64,000 bases of DNA from contig NW_020169300.1 in assembly GCF_000988165.1 (NCBI RefSeq), positions 62,001 through 126,000 of the forward strand, read 5' to 3'. This stretch comes from Vairimorpha ceranae (Eukaryota; Microsporidia; Nosematidae). Within the stretch, counting starts at the first letter, position 1. Each line of letters begins with the position of its first letter. Under the pieces are notes generated by a model. It was not told the origin of the DNA, ran no database searches, and worked only from the letters and a program-made list of their open reading frames with translations. Positions 48,478 through 57,062 of the stretch are shown piece by piece. Made by a program: the position numbers and the translations under genes.

Positions 48478-49086
48478 ATGACAGTATTAATTTTAAGCAG
48501 TAGGGGATCATCTTCTCAGACCAGATATCTAATTAAAGATATTTGTAAATTTATTAAATGTGAAGAAGAAAGCAAATATGATATTAAACAGAACATAAGA
48601 GCACTGGTTGACTTAGTTGATTTACATAAATGCGAATCAATAATTTATTTTGAGACTACAAAAAGAAATGAGCGGGTTTGGTTTGGACTTAGACATGGAA
48701 TTTCTATAAAATTTAATGTATTGAATTTATACACTATGAAAAATTTGAAATTTGCTGTGAATTGTTTTAAGGATTGTGGACATGTTTTAATGTTCAGTGA
48801 AGATTTTGATAAGATAGATTTTCTTGTTTCTATTAAAAAAGTATTTACCGAAGTTTTTAAATCGAATGAAATTAAAGATAGAGCTTTGTGTTTTTACTGG
48901 CTTGATGACAAAATATGGATTAGAAACTATGTTATAGATGGAAATGATATGAAAGAAATTGGACCTAGGCTAGTATTAGAAGTTGACAAAATTTTAGAAA
49001 ATTGTTTTAGTGGTTCTGTTTTATATTCTAAAAAAGTAGAAGATGCCAGGAACAAATATCAGGAATCAATAAATCATAAATTATAA
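48478..49086 (+). CDS. BRX1: Ribosome biogenesis protein Brx1 (Brix domain)
   Basis: 202 residues. Brx1 acts in 60S subunit maturation in the nucleolus with Ebp2. Brix signatures: LILSSRGSSSQTRYLIKDI, ESKYDIKQNIRALVDLVDLH, CESIIYFETTKRNERVWF, GISIKFNVLNLYTMKNLKF and IWIRNYVIDG...EIGPRLVLEV, which match Brx1 rather than Imp4, Ssf1, Rpf1 or Rpf2. Yeast Brx1 is 291 residues; both ends are trimmed. The ATG follows TTATCCCAATTT. It is 39 bases downstream of the BAR-like gene. Confidence 0.93.
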   Translation: MTVLILSSRGSSSQTRYLIKDICKFIKCEEESKYDIKQNIRALVDLVDLHKCESIIYFETTKRNERVWFGLRHGISIKFNVLNLYTMKNLKFAVNCFKDCGHVLMFSEDFDKIDFLVSIKKVFTEVFKSNEIKDRALCFYWLDDKIWIRNYVIDGNDMKEIGPRLVLEVDKILENCFSGSVLYSKKVEDARNKYQESINHKL

Positions 49087-49441
49087 TTTATTTATTAAAA
49101 TATTTGCTTATTAATTATATTAAATTTGTTTTTATACGTCTTTTTAAAAAAGTAAATGTTGTTATTCCAATAGACATTTCTTTATTTGTTTGTGTATTTA
49201 TTTAATTAAATTTGGCGGGAGATACAAAAATTATGACAATATTAAAATAAATATAATACAAAAATGTATAAAATACAATATTAAACAAATATCAGATTTT
49301 TAATAGCAAAATATTTTTTTTAATTTATCTCTTTTATTTTAAAAACAGTTAAAAACTTTAAATTAGTAAAAAAAGATGTAATTTTTATAAAAACAAACTA
49401 GAAAGATTTTAGAATAAAAATAAAAATTTTAGATACCCCTA
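49087..49441. other. Promoter region of the CHD1-like gene
   Basis: About 355 AT-rich bases with one GGCGGG patch near 49213. No gene seen. AGATACCCCTA precedes the next ATG. Confidence 0.5.
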
Positions 49442-52400
49442 ATGAGCACAAGTTTTGAATCTTTTGAATCGTCTGAAGATGTCTCAAGTACAAGTAGTGA
49501 AGAACAGGTTGTCAGAAGAAGAGGTAGACCAAAAAAATGGGAGGTTCAAACTGTAAGGAATATTCATAGACCCAACAATGTCTTATATGATGCACCACTT
49601 GGTCATCATTATGTTCAGCCACAAGGTAATAGAATTTTACATGTTAATCCACTTGTTCAACGAGGCTTTCACACTAGTTTTAATATTCAACCATCGCATA
49701 TGAACTTTCAAAGTATGCCGCAGATGAATTTTTATCAAAATCCACCGCCACAAGCTACTTTCAACGCACAGCCGAAATATTCGTATGTTAAACCAGTGCA
49801 ACAGCCGTTGTATAAATCAAGAAAGGAAGAAAGGTCGACGTATGTACCAGAGAAGCGGCAGAAGAGAGCAGCTGCGGCTACTGCAGTAGCCTCAGAAAGG
49901 CGAGATATAATGAATGATGATGATTTTGAACCTACAATTGAATATGAAGAAGAAGATGCTATCGAGAAGTTACTTAAATACGATGAAGAAACAGATTCAT
50001 TTTTGGTTAAATTTAGATACTTAAGTTATTTACACTGTGATTATGTTAAGAAATCGGAAATTACAAAAACGAAAGGAGGAGCAATAAAAGTTAAAAGATT
50101 TAGACCACTTGTTGAACCATTTGATCCTGATTATATTAAAGTAGATCGAATTATACATGAGGATTTTAGGAATGGAAAAGTATATTTAGTTAAATGGAAA
50201 AAATTAGCTTACGAATTAAGTACAGAAGAAAAAATAGATGACGTGTGTAAATGTGAAGGATTTGAAGAAGAGTTAAAAAAATATCGCGATAGGAAAAAGA
50301 TACGTGTAATGAGGCATGGGCTCGAATGGCGACCTCCGAGGGAATTGCAAATTAAGTTTGAAGAATCTCCTGTATTTAAAGGTGATAATAAATTAAGGGA
50401 GTATCAACTTGAAGGTTTAAATTGGCTACTTAACAGGTGGTATCATAAAATAAGTTGTATTATGGCTGATGAAATGGGTTTAGGAAAAACAGTACAATCC
50501 GTTGTGTTTGTAAATAGTTTATTTACTAAATTTAATTACAATGGACCAGTTTTAATTGTTGCACCTTTAAGTACTCTTGTTCATTGGGAAAGAGAGTTTT
50601 TTGCTTGGACTGATTTACGAGTTTTAATTTATCATGGAAGTATACAAGGTAGAAATATGATCGCAGAATATGAATTTTACTTAAAAAGTGCTACTAATAA
50701 GGTTGGGTTGTTTGATGTAATGATTACTACATACGAAATGATTATGGCAGGATTTGATCATATTTCGCAGTTTAATTGGGCTGTTGGTATTTTTGATGAA
50801 GCGCACAGATTAAAAAATGCATCTTCAAAAGCTGCTTCTACTCTTAGAAATGTTAATTTTAGTCACAAAGTTTTACTAAGTGGTACGCCTTTACAAAATA
50901 ATATAACTGAATTGTGGTCATTATTAAATTTTATTTCTCCATCAGAATTTAATGACAGTGCAAAATTTTTATCAGATTACAAATTAGAACAGGCTGCTGA
51001 TGTTGAAAAATTACAAGGACTTTTAAGACCTTTGATGTTGCGTAGAATGAAAGAAGATGTAGAAAAAACAATACCGATGAAAGAAGAAACTATTATAGAG
51101 GTTGAACTTACAATGATACAAAAAAGATATTATAGAGCGATATTGGAGAAAAATTTAGATTTTTTAACTAAAGGTCATAAAGATTCAGCACCTAATTTAT
51201 TAAATGCTATGATGGAATTAAGAAAATGTTGTATACATCCTTATTTAATTAAAGGAGCTGAGGAAAAAATTATTGGTGATTTTGTTAAGAGAAAGAAAAA
51301 AGAAGCTGTAGATGCACCCGTTGTAGAAACGGGAGACTTTTCTGAACTTTCTTTTCCTTCAAATATTAATGCGCAAAAGATTGTTATTGCGAATAACATT
51401 GTTACTGATATTGACGAATATTATAAAATTTTAATTCAGAGTAGCGGAAAACTTGTTTTATTGGATAAGCTTCTTAATAAGTTATATGGACATCACAAGG
51501 TACTAATTTTTTCTCAAATGACTAAATGTCTCGATTTACTTGGTGAATATCTTGCTTATAAAAAATATAAATTTGAAAGAATTGACGGCGGAGTTAGAGG
51601 AGATCACAGACAAGCTGCTATTGATAGATTTAGTGACGCAAATAGTGATGGATTTGTATTTTTATTGTGTACACGAGCAGGAGGTGTTGGAATAAATCTA
51701 ACAGCAGCAGATACTGTTATTATATTTGATTCTGATTGGAATCCACAAAATGATCTTCAAGCTCAGGCTAGATGTCATCGTATTGGACAGACAAACGAAG
51801 TTAAAATTTATAGATTGGTTACAAGAAATACATATGAAAGAGAAATGTTTGATAAAGCTGGAATGAAATTGGGACTGGATAGGGCTGTACTACAAAAAAT
51901 GACTTTTGAAGGTCATAAAAATGAGAAGGTAAAAAAGAAGGATGCCATTGAAATGTTATTACGAAAAGGTGCGTATGGTGTACTTATGGAAACAGATGAA
52001 GCCAGTAAAAAGTTCTGTGAGGAAGATATTGATCAAATTTTAGAAAGAAGAACTAAAGTTATAAAACATTCAGATGGAGGAAATGTATTCTCAAAAGCTT
52101 CATTTCAGGTCGATGAAGAAATAGACGATCCCGACTTTTGGGATAATTTACTTAACAAAAAACGCAACGAAGAAAATGAGGGAAGAGTTAAGAGACAAAT
52201 GCGGAGACTTGCTAGAGATGAAATTTTTACCGAAGATCAACAATTAGAAATTAGTAAGCACATTAATTTACCTGTTCTTGGCGATAATGAGATAGAAAAT
52301 AACGAAAATCAAATTCTTAAAATCTTTTTTACTTGTCTAAGAGATGGAATTACTCCATTAGGACTTTCATTTAGTGGATCTAAATTAGTAGAAAAAGGTG

Positions 52401-53230
52401 AGGAACCTTCTGTTGTAAAAGACGTTTTACTATATTTTAAATATTTAATAAAATATTTGATTGACCAGTTACCGAACCAAAAGATTAGAGCAGATTTTTC
52501 GCATTGTTTTGAACAAGTTTTAGATGAAAATTACGATCCCAGCTTTTTCGAAAAATATAAAGATTTGTACAATAAATTCGGCGAAAAATGTTTGTTGAGA
52601 ATTCAGTTATTATTTATTTTGAATTCGCTTTTACAAACGGAATCGTTAAATGTTGAAAAAACTAGAGGATGGAATCAAGAAGATGATAAAAAGCTTATTG
52701 ATTTAGTATTTAAATATGGATATGGAAATTATCCTGAAAAGATTAAAAATAAGTCAGATGATGAGTGTAATCAAAGACTTAGAAAAATAGTATCTACGCT
52801 TAACAGAATGAAAGAAATGGCAGAGATTGACAGTATTAATTATAAGGCGATAATGAAATTTGGACGAGTGACAGAGTTAAATGAAGATAATGTATTAAAA
52901 TTTATTGGTGATAGAGATATTACTGCTCTTAAAGAGAACATTAATAATATATTAAATACATCTAAAAGATCTAGATCGCAAAATGATGCAAAATGTTATG
53001 AAAGAATTTTACTTCTCGATAAATTAGCAGAAGTGAATGATTTTTTCAATGTACGAAAAAGTAACGTGCCCCGAGGATGGACGAATGAAAAAGATATTGC
53101 ATTAAGAGAGTATATTTTAGAAAAAGGACTGACTAACACTGAGGAAGAATTCGGCTTATCTGAAGATATGGCTGTAAAAAGATGTGAATCTATTATTAAA
53201 AGCGTAAAAGAAAAATCTGTAGAAGAATAA
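49442..53230 (+). CDS. CHD1: CHD1-type SNF2 chromatin remodeller
   Basis: 1,262 residues. CHD1 spaces nucleosomes behind RNA polymerase II. Order of parts: a Ser/Glu-rich start, an AT-hook-like RRRGRPKKW (25-33), a Gln/Pro/Asn-rich stretch, two weak chromodomains (about 165-290), the SNF2 ATPase with DEMGLGKT (about 343-350), DEAH (452-455), LSGTPLQNN and LRRMKEDVEK, the helicase C domain with IFSQMTKCLDLLGEYL, GGVGINLTAADTVI and QAQARCHRIGQ, then a SANT-SLIDE-like end with TRGWNQEDDKKLIDLVFKYG and PRGWTNEKDIALREYILEKG. Yeast Chd1 is 1,468. The start follows AGATACCCCTA. Confidence 0.95.
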   Translation: MSTSFESFESSEDVSSTSSEEQVVRRRGRPKKWEVQTVRNIHRPNNVLYDAPLGHHYVQPQGNRILHVNPLVQRGFHTSFNIQPSHMNFQSMPQMNFYQNPPPQATFNAQPKYSYVKPVQQPLYKSRKEERSTYVPEKRQKRAAAATAVASERRDIMNDDDFEPTIEYEEEDAIEKLLKYDEETDSFLVKFRYLSYLHCDYVKKSEITKTKGGAIKVKRFRPLVEPFDPDYIKVDRIIHEDFRNGKVYLVKWKKLAYELSTEEKIDDVCKCEGFEEELKKYRDRKKIRVMRHGLEWRPPRELQIKFEESPVFKGDNKLREYQLEGLNWLLNRWYHKISCIMADEMGLGKTVQSVVFVNSLFTKFNYNGPVLIVAPLSTLVHWEREFFAWTDLRVLIYHGSIQGRNMIAEYEFYLKSATNKVGLFDVMITTYEMIMAGFDHISQFNWAVGIFDEAHRLKNASSKAASTLRNVNFSHKVLLSGTPLQNNITELWSLLNFISPSEFNDSAKFLSDYKLEQAADVEKLQGLLRPLMLRRMKEDVEKTIPMKEETIIEVELTMIQKRYYRAILEKNLDFLTKGHKDSAPNLLNAMMELRKCCIHPYLIKGAEEKIIGDFVKRKKKEAVDAPVVETGDFSELSFPSNINAQKIVIANNIVTDIDEYYKILIQSSGKLVLLDKLLNKLYGHHKVLIFSQMTKCLDLLGEYLAYKKYKFERIDGGVRGDHRQAAIDRFSDANSDGFVFLLCTRAGGVGINLTAADTVIIFDSDWNPQNDLQAQARCHRIGQTNEVKIYRLVTRNTYEREMFDKAGMKLGLDRAVLQKMTFEGHKNEKVKKKDAIEMLLRKGAYGVLMETDEASKKFCEEDIDQILERRTKVIKHSDGGNVFSKASFQVDEEIDDPDFWDNLLNKKRNEENEGRVKRQMRRLARDEIFTEDQQLEISKHINLPVLGDNEIENNENQILKIFFTCLRDGITPLGLSFSGSKLVEKGEEPSVVKDVLLYFKYLIKYLIDQLPNQKIRADFSHCFEQVLDENYDPSFFEKYKDLYNKFGEKCLLRIQLLFILNSLLQTESLNVEKTRGWNQEDDKKLIDLVFKYGYGNYPEKIKNKSDDECNQRLRKIVSTLNRMKEMAEIDSINYKAIMKFGRVTELNEDNVLKFIGDRDITALKENINNILNTSKRSRSQNDAKCYERILLLDKLAEVNDFFNVRKSNVPRGWTNEKDIALREYILEKGLTNTEEEFGLSEDMAVKRCESIIKSVKEKSVEE

Positions 53231-53763
53231 AAGTTTATTATTATTTTGAATGTTTTTAATTAATTTTTATAAATACTAATAAAAAATAGGTTTTTATTGT
53301 AGAAATAAAATATGGAATAAATGGCTTTGGTTAATTTTAACTTCATACAACAACAGTTCTATAAGTATATTAAAATATTTTTCGTAAGTATAAAGAAAAA
53401 ACACGAGTTTTTAATATCAGAAAAACATTTTCCTTTTTCAGAATTTGTTTTAATACTTTAAAAGGAATTAAAATTTGATGTATCTTCTAATATACTAATA
53501 GATGCTTCCTAAGACGTTCAATAGATGAAAATGATACTGAAAACAACCAATTAAATAAAGCCATATACTTTAGCTAGAACTAAACTTTACACTGGTTTAC
53601 TTAAAATTATTATTTATAAAAAAGACTTGTAAACGCTACTAACCTAATATTTCTGATAAACTTGTCTATATCTTTACTGTTCTACATTAAGTCGTTATAT
53701 TATAAAAAACAAATATTATAAAGTCTCAATAAAATTTATATTTCAAACAGCATTTAATACCCC
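53231..53763. other. Intergenic stretch
   Basis: About 530 AT-rich bases between two plus-strand genes. No feature found. Confidence 0.5.
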
Positions 53764-54246
53764 ATGAGCAAGAATTCTACACATAAAAATTTATCAGATA
53801 TAGAAAAAGAATTAATAAAAACTAAAGATTGGCGGTACAAAGGTGAGGTAGATAAATTTAAAAGACCAGTTAACTCTTTGTTAACAGAAAAAGATATCAA
53901 CTATGATGTTGCAGAAAAATTAGAACCAATATCTAACAAGCAGAATATAGAAATTATGAAAATGACACTTCAAAGACTTAGAGAAGGCACTTTTGATAAT
54001 TACGATTTTACTGTTACACAAATAGAAGAAGAAGAACTTGAATACAATGAAGAAGAGAATAAAGATGTAGTAGAGCTATACAATGAAATAGAAAGTGATT
54101 TGCTAAAAATAAGTGATTTTGGTAGCTTTGGATTTATGCCAGACACAGAAGTAAAAAGTTTTTTGAAGGCAGAAGTAAAACAAGATAAGAAGCGTAAAAA
54201 TGTTAAATCATTAGAAAATATAAAAAATGTCACTGTACTTAAATAA
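53764..54246 (+). CDS. MPP10: U3 snoRNP protein Mpp10, C-terminal part
   Basis: 160 residues that begin straight away with the conserved C-terminal half of Mpp10: DIEKELIKTKDWRYKGEV (compare SLEKELLEKKPWQLQGEV), KFKRPVNSLLTEKDINYD (compare QKRPENSLLEETLHFD), PISNKQNIEIMKMTLQRLRE and EIESDLLKISDFGSFGFMPD (compare DSLFLKLDALSNFHFIPKP). Mpp10 organises Imp3/Imp4 and U3 in the small-subunit processome. The acidic N-terminal half is not in this frame; a gene with its features lies just downstream on the other strand. Own ATG after AATACCC, so it is expressed as a separate protein. Confidence 0.88.
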   Translation: MSKNSTHKNLSDIEKELIKTKDWRYKGEVDKFKRPVNSLLTEKDINYDVAEKLEPISNKQNIEIMKMTLQRLREGTFDNYDFTVTQIEEEELEYNEEENKDVVELYNEIESDLLKISDFGSFGFMPDTEVKSFLKAEVKQDKKRKNVKSLENIKNVTVLK

Positions 54247-54248
54247 AT

Positions 54249-54788
54249 TTATTTTTTTATGTTTTTATCCAATTTTTTAAATAACTCTGATGCAGGAATG
54301 TCTTTCAAATCTTCAATATCTTCGATTGAGCCCTCGTCTGACAGCGTATCCTCATCTTCCTCTGAAATATCCGATTCGTCTTCTTCAAGTAATTTTTTTT
54401 GCCTTTCAAAGTCTTCTGAACTATCAGATTTAAATTCCTTGACTATTGAAATATCTTCAGTTAATAAATTGTCTTGTGAAGAATCTTCATTTTCAAGATT
54501 ATCAGAATTTTCTAATTGAAGATTGTCATCCTTTTTTACACAAGCAGTTTGGTTTTCTCTGTAACCTTTGTCTTGAATTTTATTATTTTCTAGTAACAAA
54601 TATTTCTTATACATTTTGTCAATTTTCTTTTGATTATTCTCTAATACCGTATTACATAACTTTTCCGACTGATAAAAAATTTGTTCAGAAGTAAACCCTT
54701 CCAAAAATAGTTCGTTACAGTTATATTTCTCGTTAAGTTGTTTATAAATTTTTTCTATCATTTCGTAATTATTTTTTTCTTTTTTCAT
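54249..54788 (-). CDS. Probable N-terminal part of Mpp10 as a separate gene
   Basis: 179 residues from the ATG at 54788; the frame further upstream runs through uL2 and starts on TTG. The segment [20 protein letters not shown] resembles the conserved N-terminal Mpp10 motif (LVIENFDDEQIWQQLELQN in human). It is followed, as in Mpp10, by a long acidic Ser/Glu/Asp region ([20 protein letters not shown]) and a short terminal helix ([14 protein letters not shown]). It ends 2 bases from the stop of the C-terminal Mpp10 gene, in convergent orientation. The start is only 19 bases from that of uL2. The acidic part alone is not diagnostic, so the call rests on the EGF-x-x-EQI motif and on context. Confidence 0.6.
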   Translation of the reverse strand: MKKEKNNYEMIEKIYKQLNEKYNCNELFLEGFTSEQIFYQSEKLCNTVLENNQKKIDKMYKKYLLLENNKIQDKGYRENQTACVKKDDNLQLENSDNLENEDSSQDNLLTEDISIVKEFKSDSSEDFERQKKLLEEDESDISEEDEDTLSDEGSIEDIEDLKDIPASELFKKLDKNIKK

Positions 54789-54807
54789 AAAATTTTTACC
54801 CTTAAAA

Positions 54808-55521
54808 ATGGGTAAAGTTACAAGAAAAATAAGAGAAGAGAAAAAAAAAGAAAGAAGCCCTAGACGTCTTAGTGCGGCCAAGTATCCTAGTATTACTGAA
54901 ACTATCCAAGGTACAGTTGTAGATTTAGTGCACGAAAGAGGAAGGGGGGTACCCTTAGCTTATATTAAATTTAATAATGAGACATTTTCTGTTATTGCCA
55001 CTGAAGGGATATACACCGGTCAAAATATTTTAATTGGAGATAATGCGCCTATAGCCATTGGTAATATTACAAAGCTTAAGAATGTTCCTGGTGGTATGGC
55101 AGTACATTCTATTGAATACGAATATGAAGATGGTGGATGTGTAGGAATGACAGGAGGTGCGTATTCTGTCGTAGTCAATCACAGGGAAGAATCTAATGAA
55201 ACAGTCCTTGGATTACCAAGTGGACAAAAAAAGGTTTTTAGTAGCGAAGTAAGATGCATTGTAGGTGTTCCTGCATCAGGTGGTATAAAAGAAAAACCTT
55301 TCCTTAAAGCTTCTGTTGCCTATTACTTTAATAAAGCACATGAAAAGAAATGGCCAAGAGTGCGTTGTGTAGCTATGAACCCCGTAGATCATAAATTTGG
55401 AGGGGGTAATCATCAACATGTCGGTAGGCCTACTACAATATCTAAGAGAAGACCGCACGCACAGCTTATGGGTTTGATTGGTGCTAGAAGAACTGGTAGA
55501 GTTAAAGGAAGTAAAAAATAA
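54808..55521 (+). CDS. RPL8: Large-subunit ribosomal protein uL2 (L8)
   Basis: 237 residues, near the usual 250-260. uL2 lies next to the peptidyl transferase centre. Signatures: [46 protein letters not shown] (compare MPEGTIVCNLE), [20 protein letters not shown] and [20 protein letters not shown], with the conserved histidine loop. No intron is seen. The ATG is preceded by TTTTACCCTTAAAA, which fills nearly the whole 19-base gap to the divergent gene. GC is higher than average, as for a highly expressed gene. Confidence 0.98.
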   Translation: MGKVTRKIREEKKKERSPRRLSAAKYPSITETIQGTVVDLVHERGRGVPLAYIKFNNETFSVIATEGIYTGQNILIGDNAPIAIGNITKLKNVPGGMAVHSIEYEYEDGGCVGMTGGAYSVVVNHREESNETVLGLPSGQKKVFSSEVRCIVGVPASGGIKEKPFLKASVAYYFNKAHEKKWPRVRCVAMNPVDHKFGGGNHQHVGRPTTISKRRPHAQLMGLIGARRTGRVKGSKK

Positions 55522-56206
55522 ATTTTTTATTTTATGCAATATTTTTTTACGATAAATATCATTTTATGCTATTAAAGATGATCTAAAAATCTTTTGTAAG
55601 TTAAATGAATGGTTTGACATTTGTGATTAAATAAATTAACTTATGTTTAGTAGTAATTAATTTCCATTAAATACATTTTGTATTTACATCTCCTTATTTT
55701 AATTTACAGCACATTAAAAATTACACATGTGTATTTTTTAATATAAATGCTAAGAAAATACATCTTGTACAAGAAATTTATATTAAATATGCATATAATA
55801 CATCTTTACGAATTTATTCGAGAAATTACATGCACGACAAAGAACGTAATAAAAAACTTGGCATATAAGTATATTAATACATCTTACAAATATGATAAAC
55901 TTAAAATAAACATTATAAATAAATTATTAGAAATAATTTGTCGCATGCAGCAGTTCTAAATCCTTCAATTATCAGGCTCAAACTAACACATGAAACAAAT
56001 ATTACATAAAGCGTTTAACAAGATTAAAATTATTTAATCTAAATTTAATAAACAAGAGTAACTAATACAAACGCTTTTTTTTCTTCTTTAAAAGCAACTC
56101 CTGCTCACCAGGATTCTGGCGATATAATAATTAATATAAATAACTTCTAACATCCAAATTAATTCTAAATTTTCGACTAAAAAAAGTAACAAGATAATTC
56201 TTTAAT
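55522..56206. other. Intergenic stretch with a doubtful ORF and a GC patch
   Basis: A 70-codon frame (55747-55959, plus) starts with ATG but has no start signal and extreme Ile/Lys/Tyr bias; I do not count it. A GC-rich patch at about 56095-56122 contains CCTGCTCACCAGG, a 4-5-bp-stem hairpin. No known RNA matches. Confidence 0.45.
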
Positions 56207-56488
56207 TTAAGTAAAAACAAACAAAATTAAAAAAAGCATAAATAAAACAAATGTTCCTCCTATGTAATACAGCCATGTTTTAAAATATTGTGGTTTAACA
56301 CTTTTTATTAGTTTTACATTTTTAAAAATGCTTAACAATTTATTTTCAAATCCGGGCTGTAAATTTTCTAAATCCTTATTTTGATTTTTTAGTACATCGG
56401 AAATTTCTAGTGCTACATGTTTTAATGTTTGTACACGTGATCTAAGAATTGTGCCTTCATCATCAGATTCTTGTTCATAAGAACGCAT
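56207..56488 (-). CDS. BET1: SNARE of the Bet1 type
   Basis: 93 residues: a short N terminus, a SNARE helix (LRSRVQTLKHVALEISDVLK and following, about 15-65) with the central glutamine in VLKNQNKDL, and a C-terminal membrane anchor (about 74-92, YYIGGTFVLFMLFLILFVF). Size and layout fit Bet1/Sft1 Qc-SNAREs, which drive ER-Golgi and intra-Golgi fusion. Bet1 is preferred over Sft1 but not proven. Yeast Bet1 has 142 residues. The ATG follows TAACCCTTTATA. It is 44 bases from the divergent KIN17-like gene. Confidence 0.82.
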   Translation of the reverse strand: MRSYEQESDDEGTILRSRVQTLKHVALEISDVLKNQNKDLENLQPGFENKLLSIFKNVKLIKSVKPQYFKTWLYYIGGTFVLFMLFLILFVFT

Positions 56489-56532
56489 TATAAAGGGTTA
56501 AATATAAATTATTACATATCCTAGTATTCAAA

Positions 56533-56994
56533 ATGGTCTACTGTCTTTTTTGTTCAAGAAAATACAAAACTAAAAAGGCTTATAAATCACATTCTGAAAG
56601 TTTAACACACAAACAGAAAGAAAAAGAAATAAAAAAGGATGTTATAAGTTTTAGAAAGCTTTTTTTAACAAATTTCAGTTCATTTATTTATAAATATAAT
56701 ACTTATAAAGATTTAGAGGAGGTTTATAGAGGGTATATAAAAGATAATATTATTGGTTACAGAGATGTAGGTTATAAAAATATTGAAGCTATAATTAAAG
56801 ATTTAACTGATCTTGTCGATGTAAAAGAAAAAGATAACAAATTTTTTGTTAAAGGGTATGATCGGTATGTACAAAACGAAGCAACAGAATGTGTATCTTG
56901 TACTTCTAGCGAACCTTTGAGTTTTGAAGAAATTTCTACTTATGAAGAATATGAAGGTAATCAAGAAGATTTACTTAATTTATTAAAAAATTGA
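56533..56994 (+). CDS. KIN17/Rts2-like zinc-finger protein
   Basis: 153 residues. A C2H2 finger opens the protein (YCLFCSRKYKTKKAYKSHSE...H, compare WYCQMCQKQCRDENGFKCHCMSESH in KIN17), followed by a winged-helix part: SFRKLFLTNFSSFIYKYNTY (compare FRNDFLELLRRRFGT), VYRGYIKDNI, IEAIIKDLTDLV and VKGYDRYVQNE. The order and spacing match KIN17's N-terminal two domains. KIN17 acts in DNA/RNA metabolism and splicing. The KOW C-terminal half of KIN17 is missing; an acidic tail replaces it. The ATG lacks a CCC run. Confidence 0.75.
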   Translation: MVYCLFCSRKYKTKKAYKSHSESLTHKQKEKEIKKDVISFRKLFLTNFSSFIYKYNTYKDLEEVYRGYIKDNIIGYRDVGYKNIEAIIKDLTDLVDVKEKDNKFFVKGYDRYVQNEATECVSCTSSEPLSFEEISTYEEYEGNQEDLLNLLKN

Positions 56995-57062
56995 ATTTTT
57001 TTCATTGGTAGCAATAAAACAGTGTCTTAAATTAATATTTAAAAAATTTTATTGCCCTTTTT

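Noticed and set aside
54789..54881. N-terminal extension of the MPP10-like gene into uL2
   Set aside because: It would start on TTG and run antisense through the uL2 coding region; the ATG at 54788 is the natural start.
55747..55959. 70-codon ATG frame with Ile/Lys/Tyr-rich product
   Set aside because: No CCC signal, extreme composition bias and no domain; expected by chance in AT-rich DNA, although a small gene cannot be excluded.
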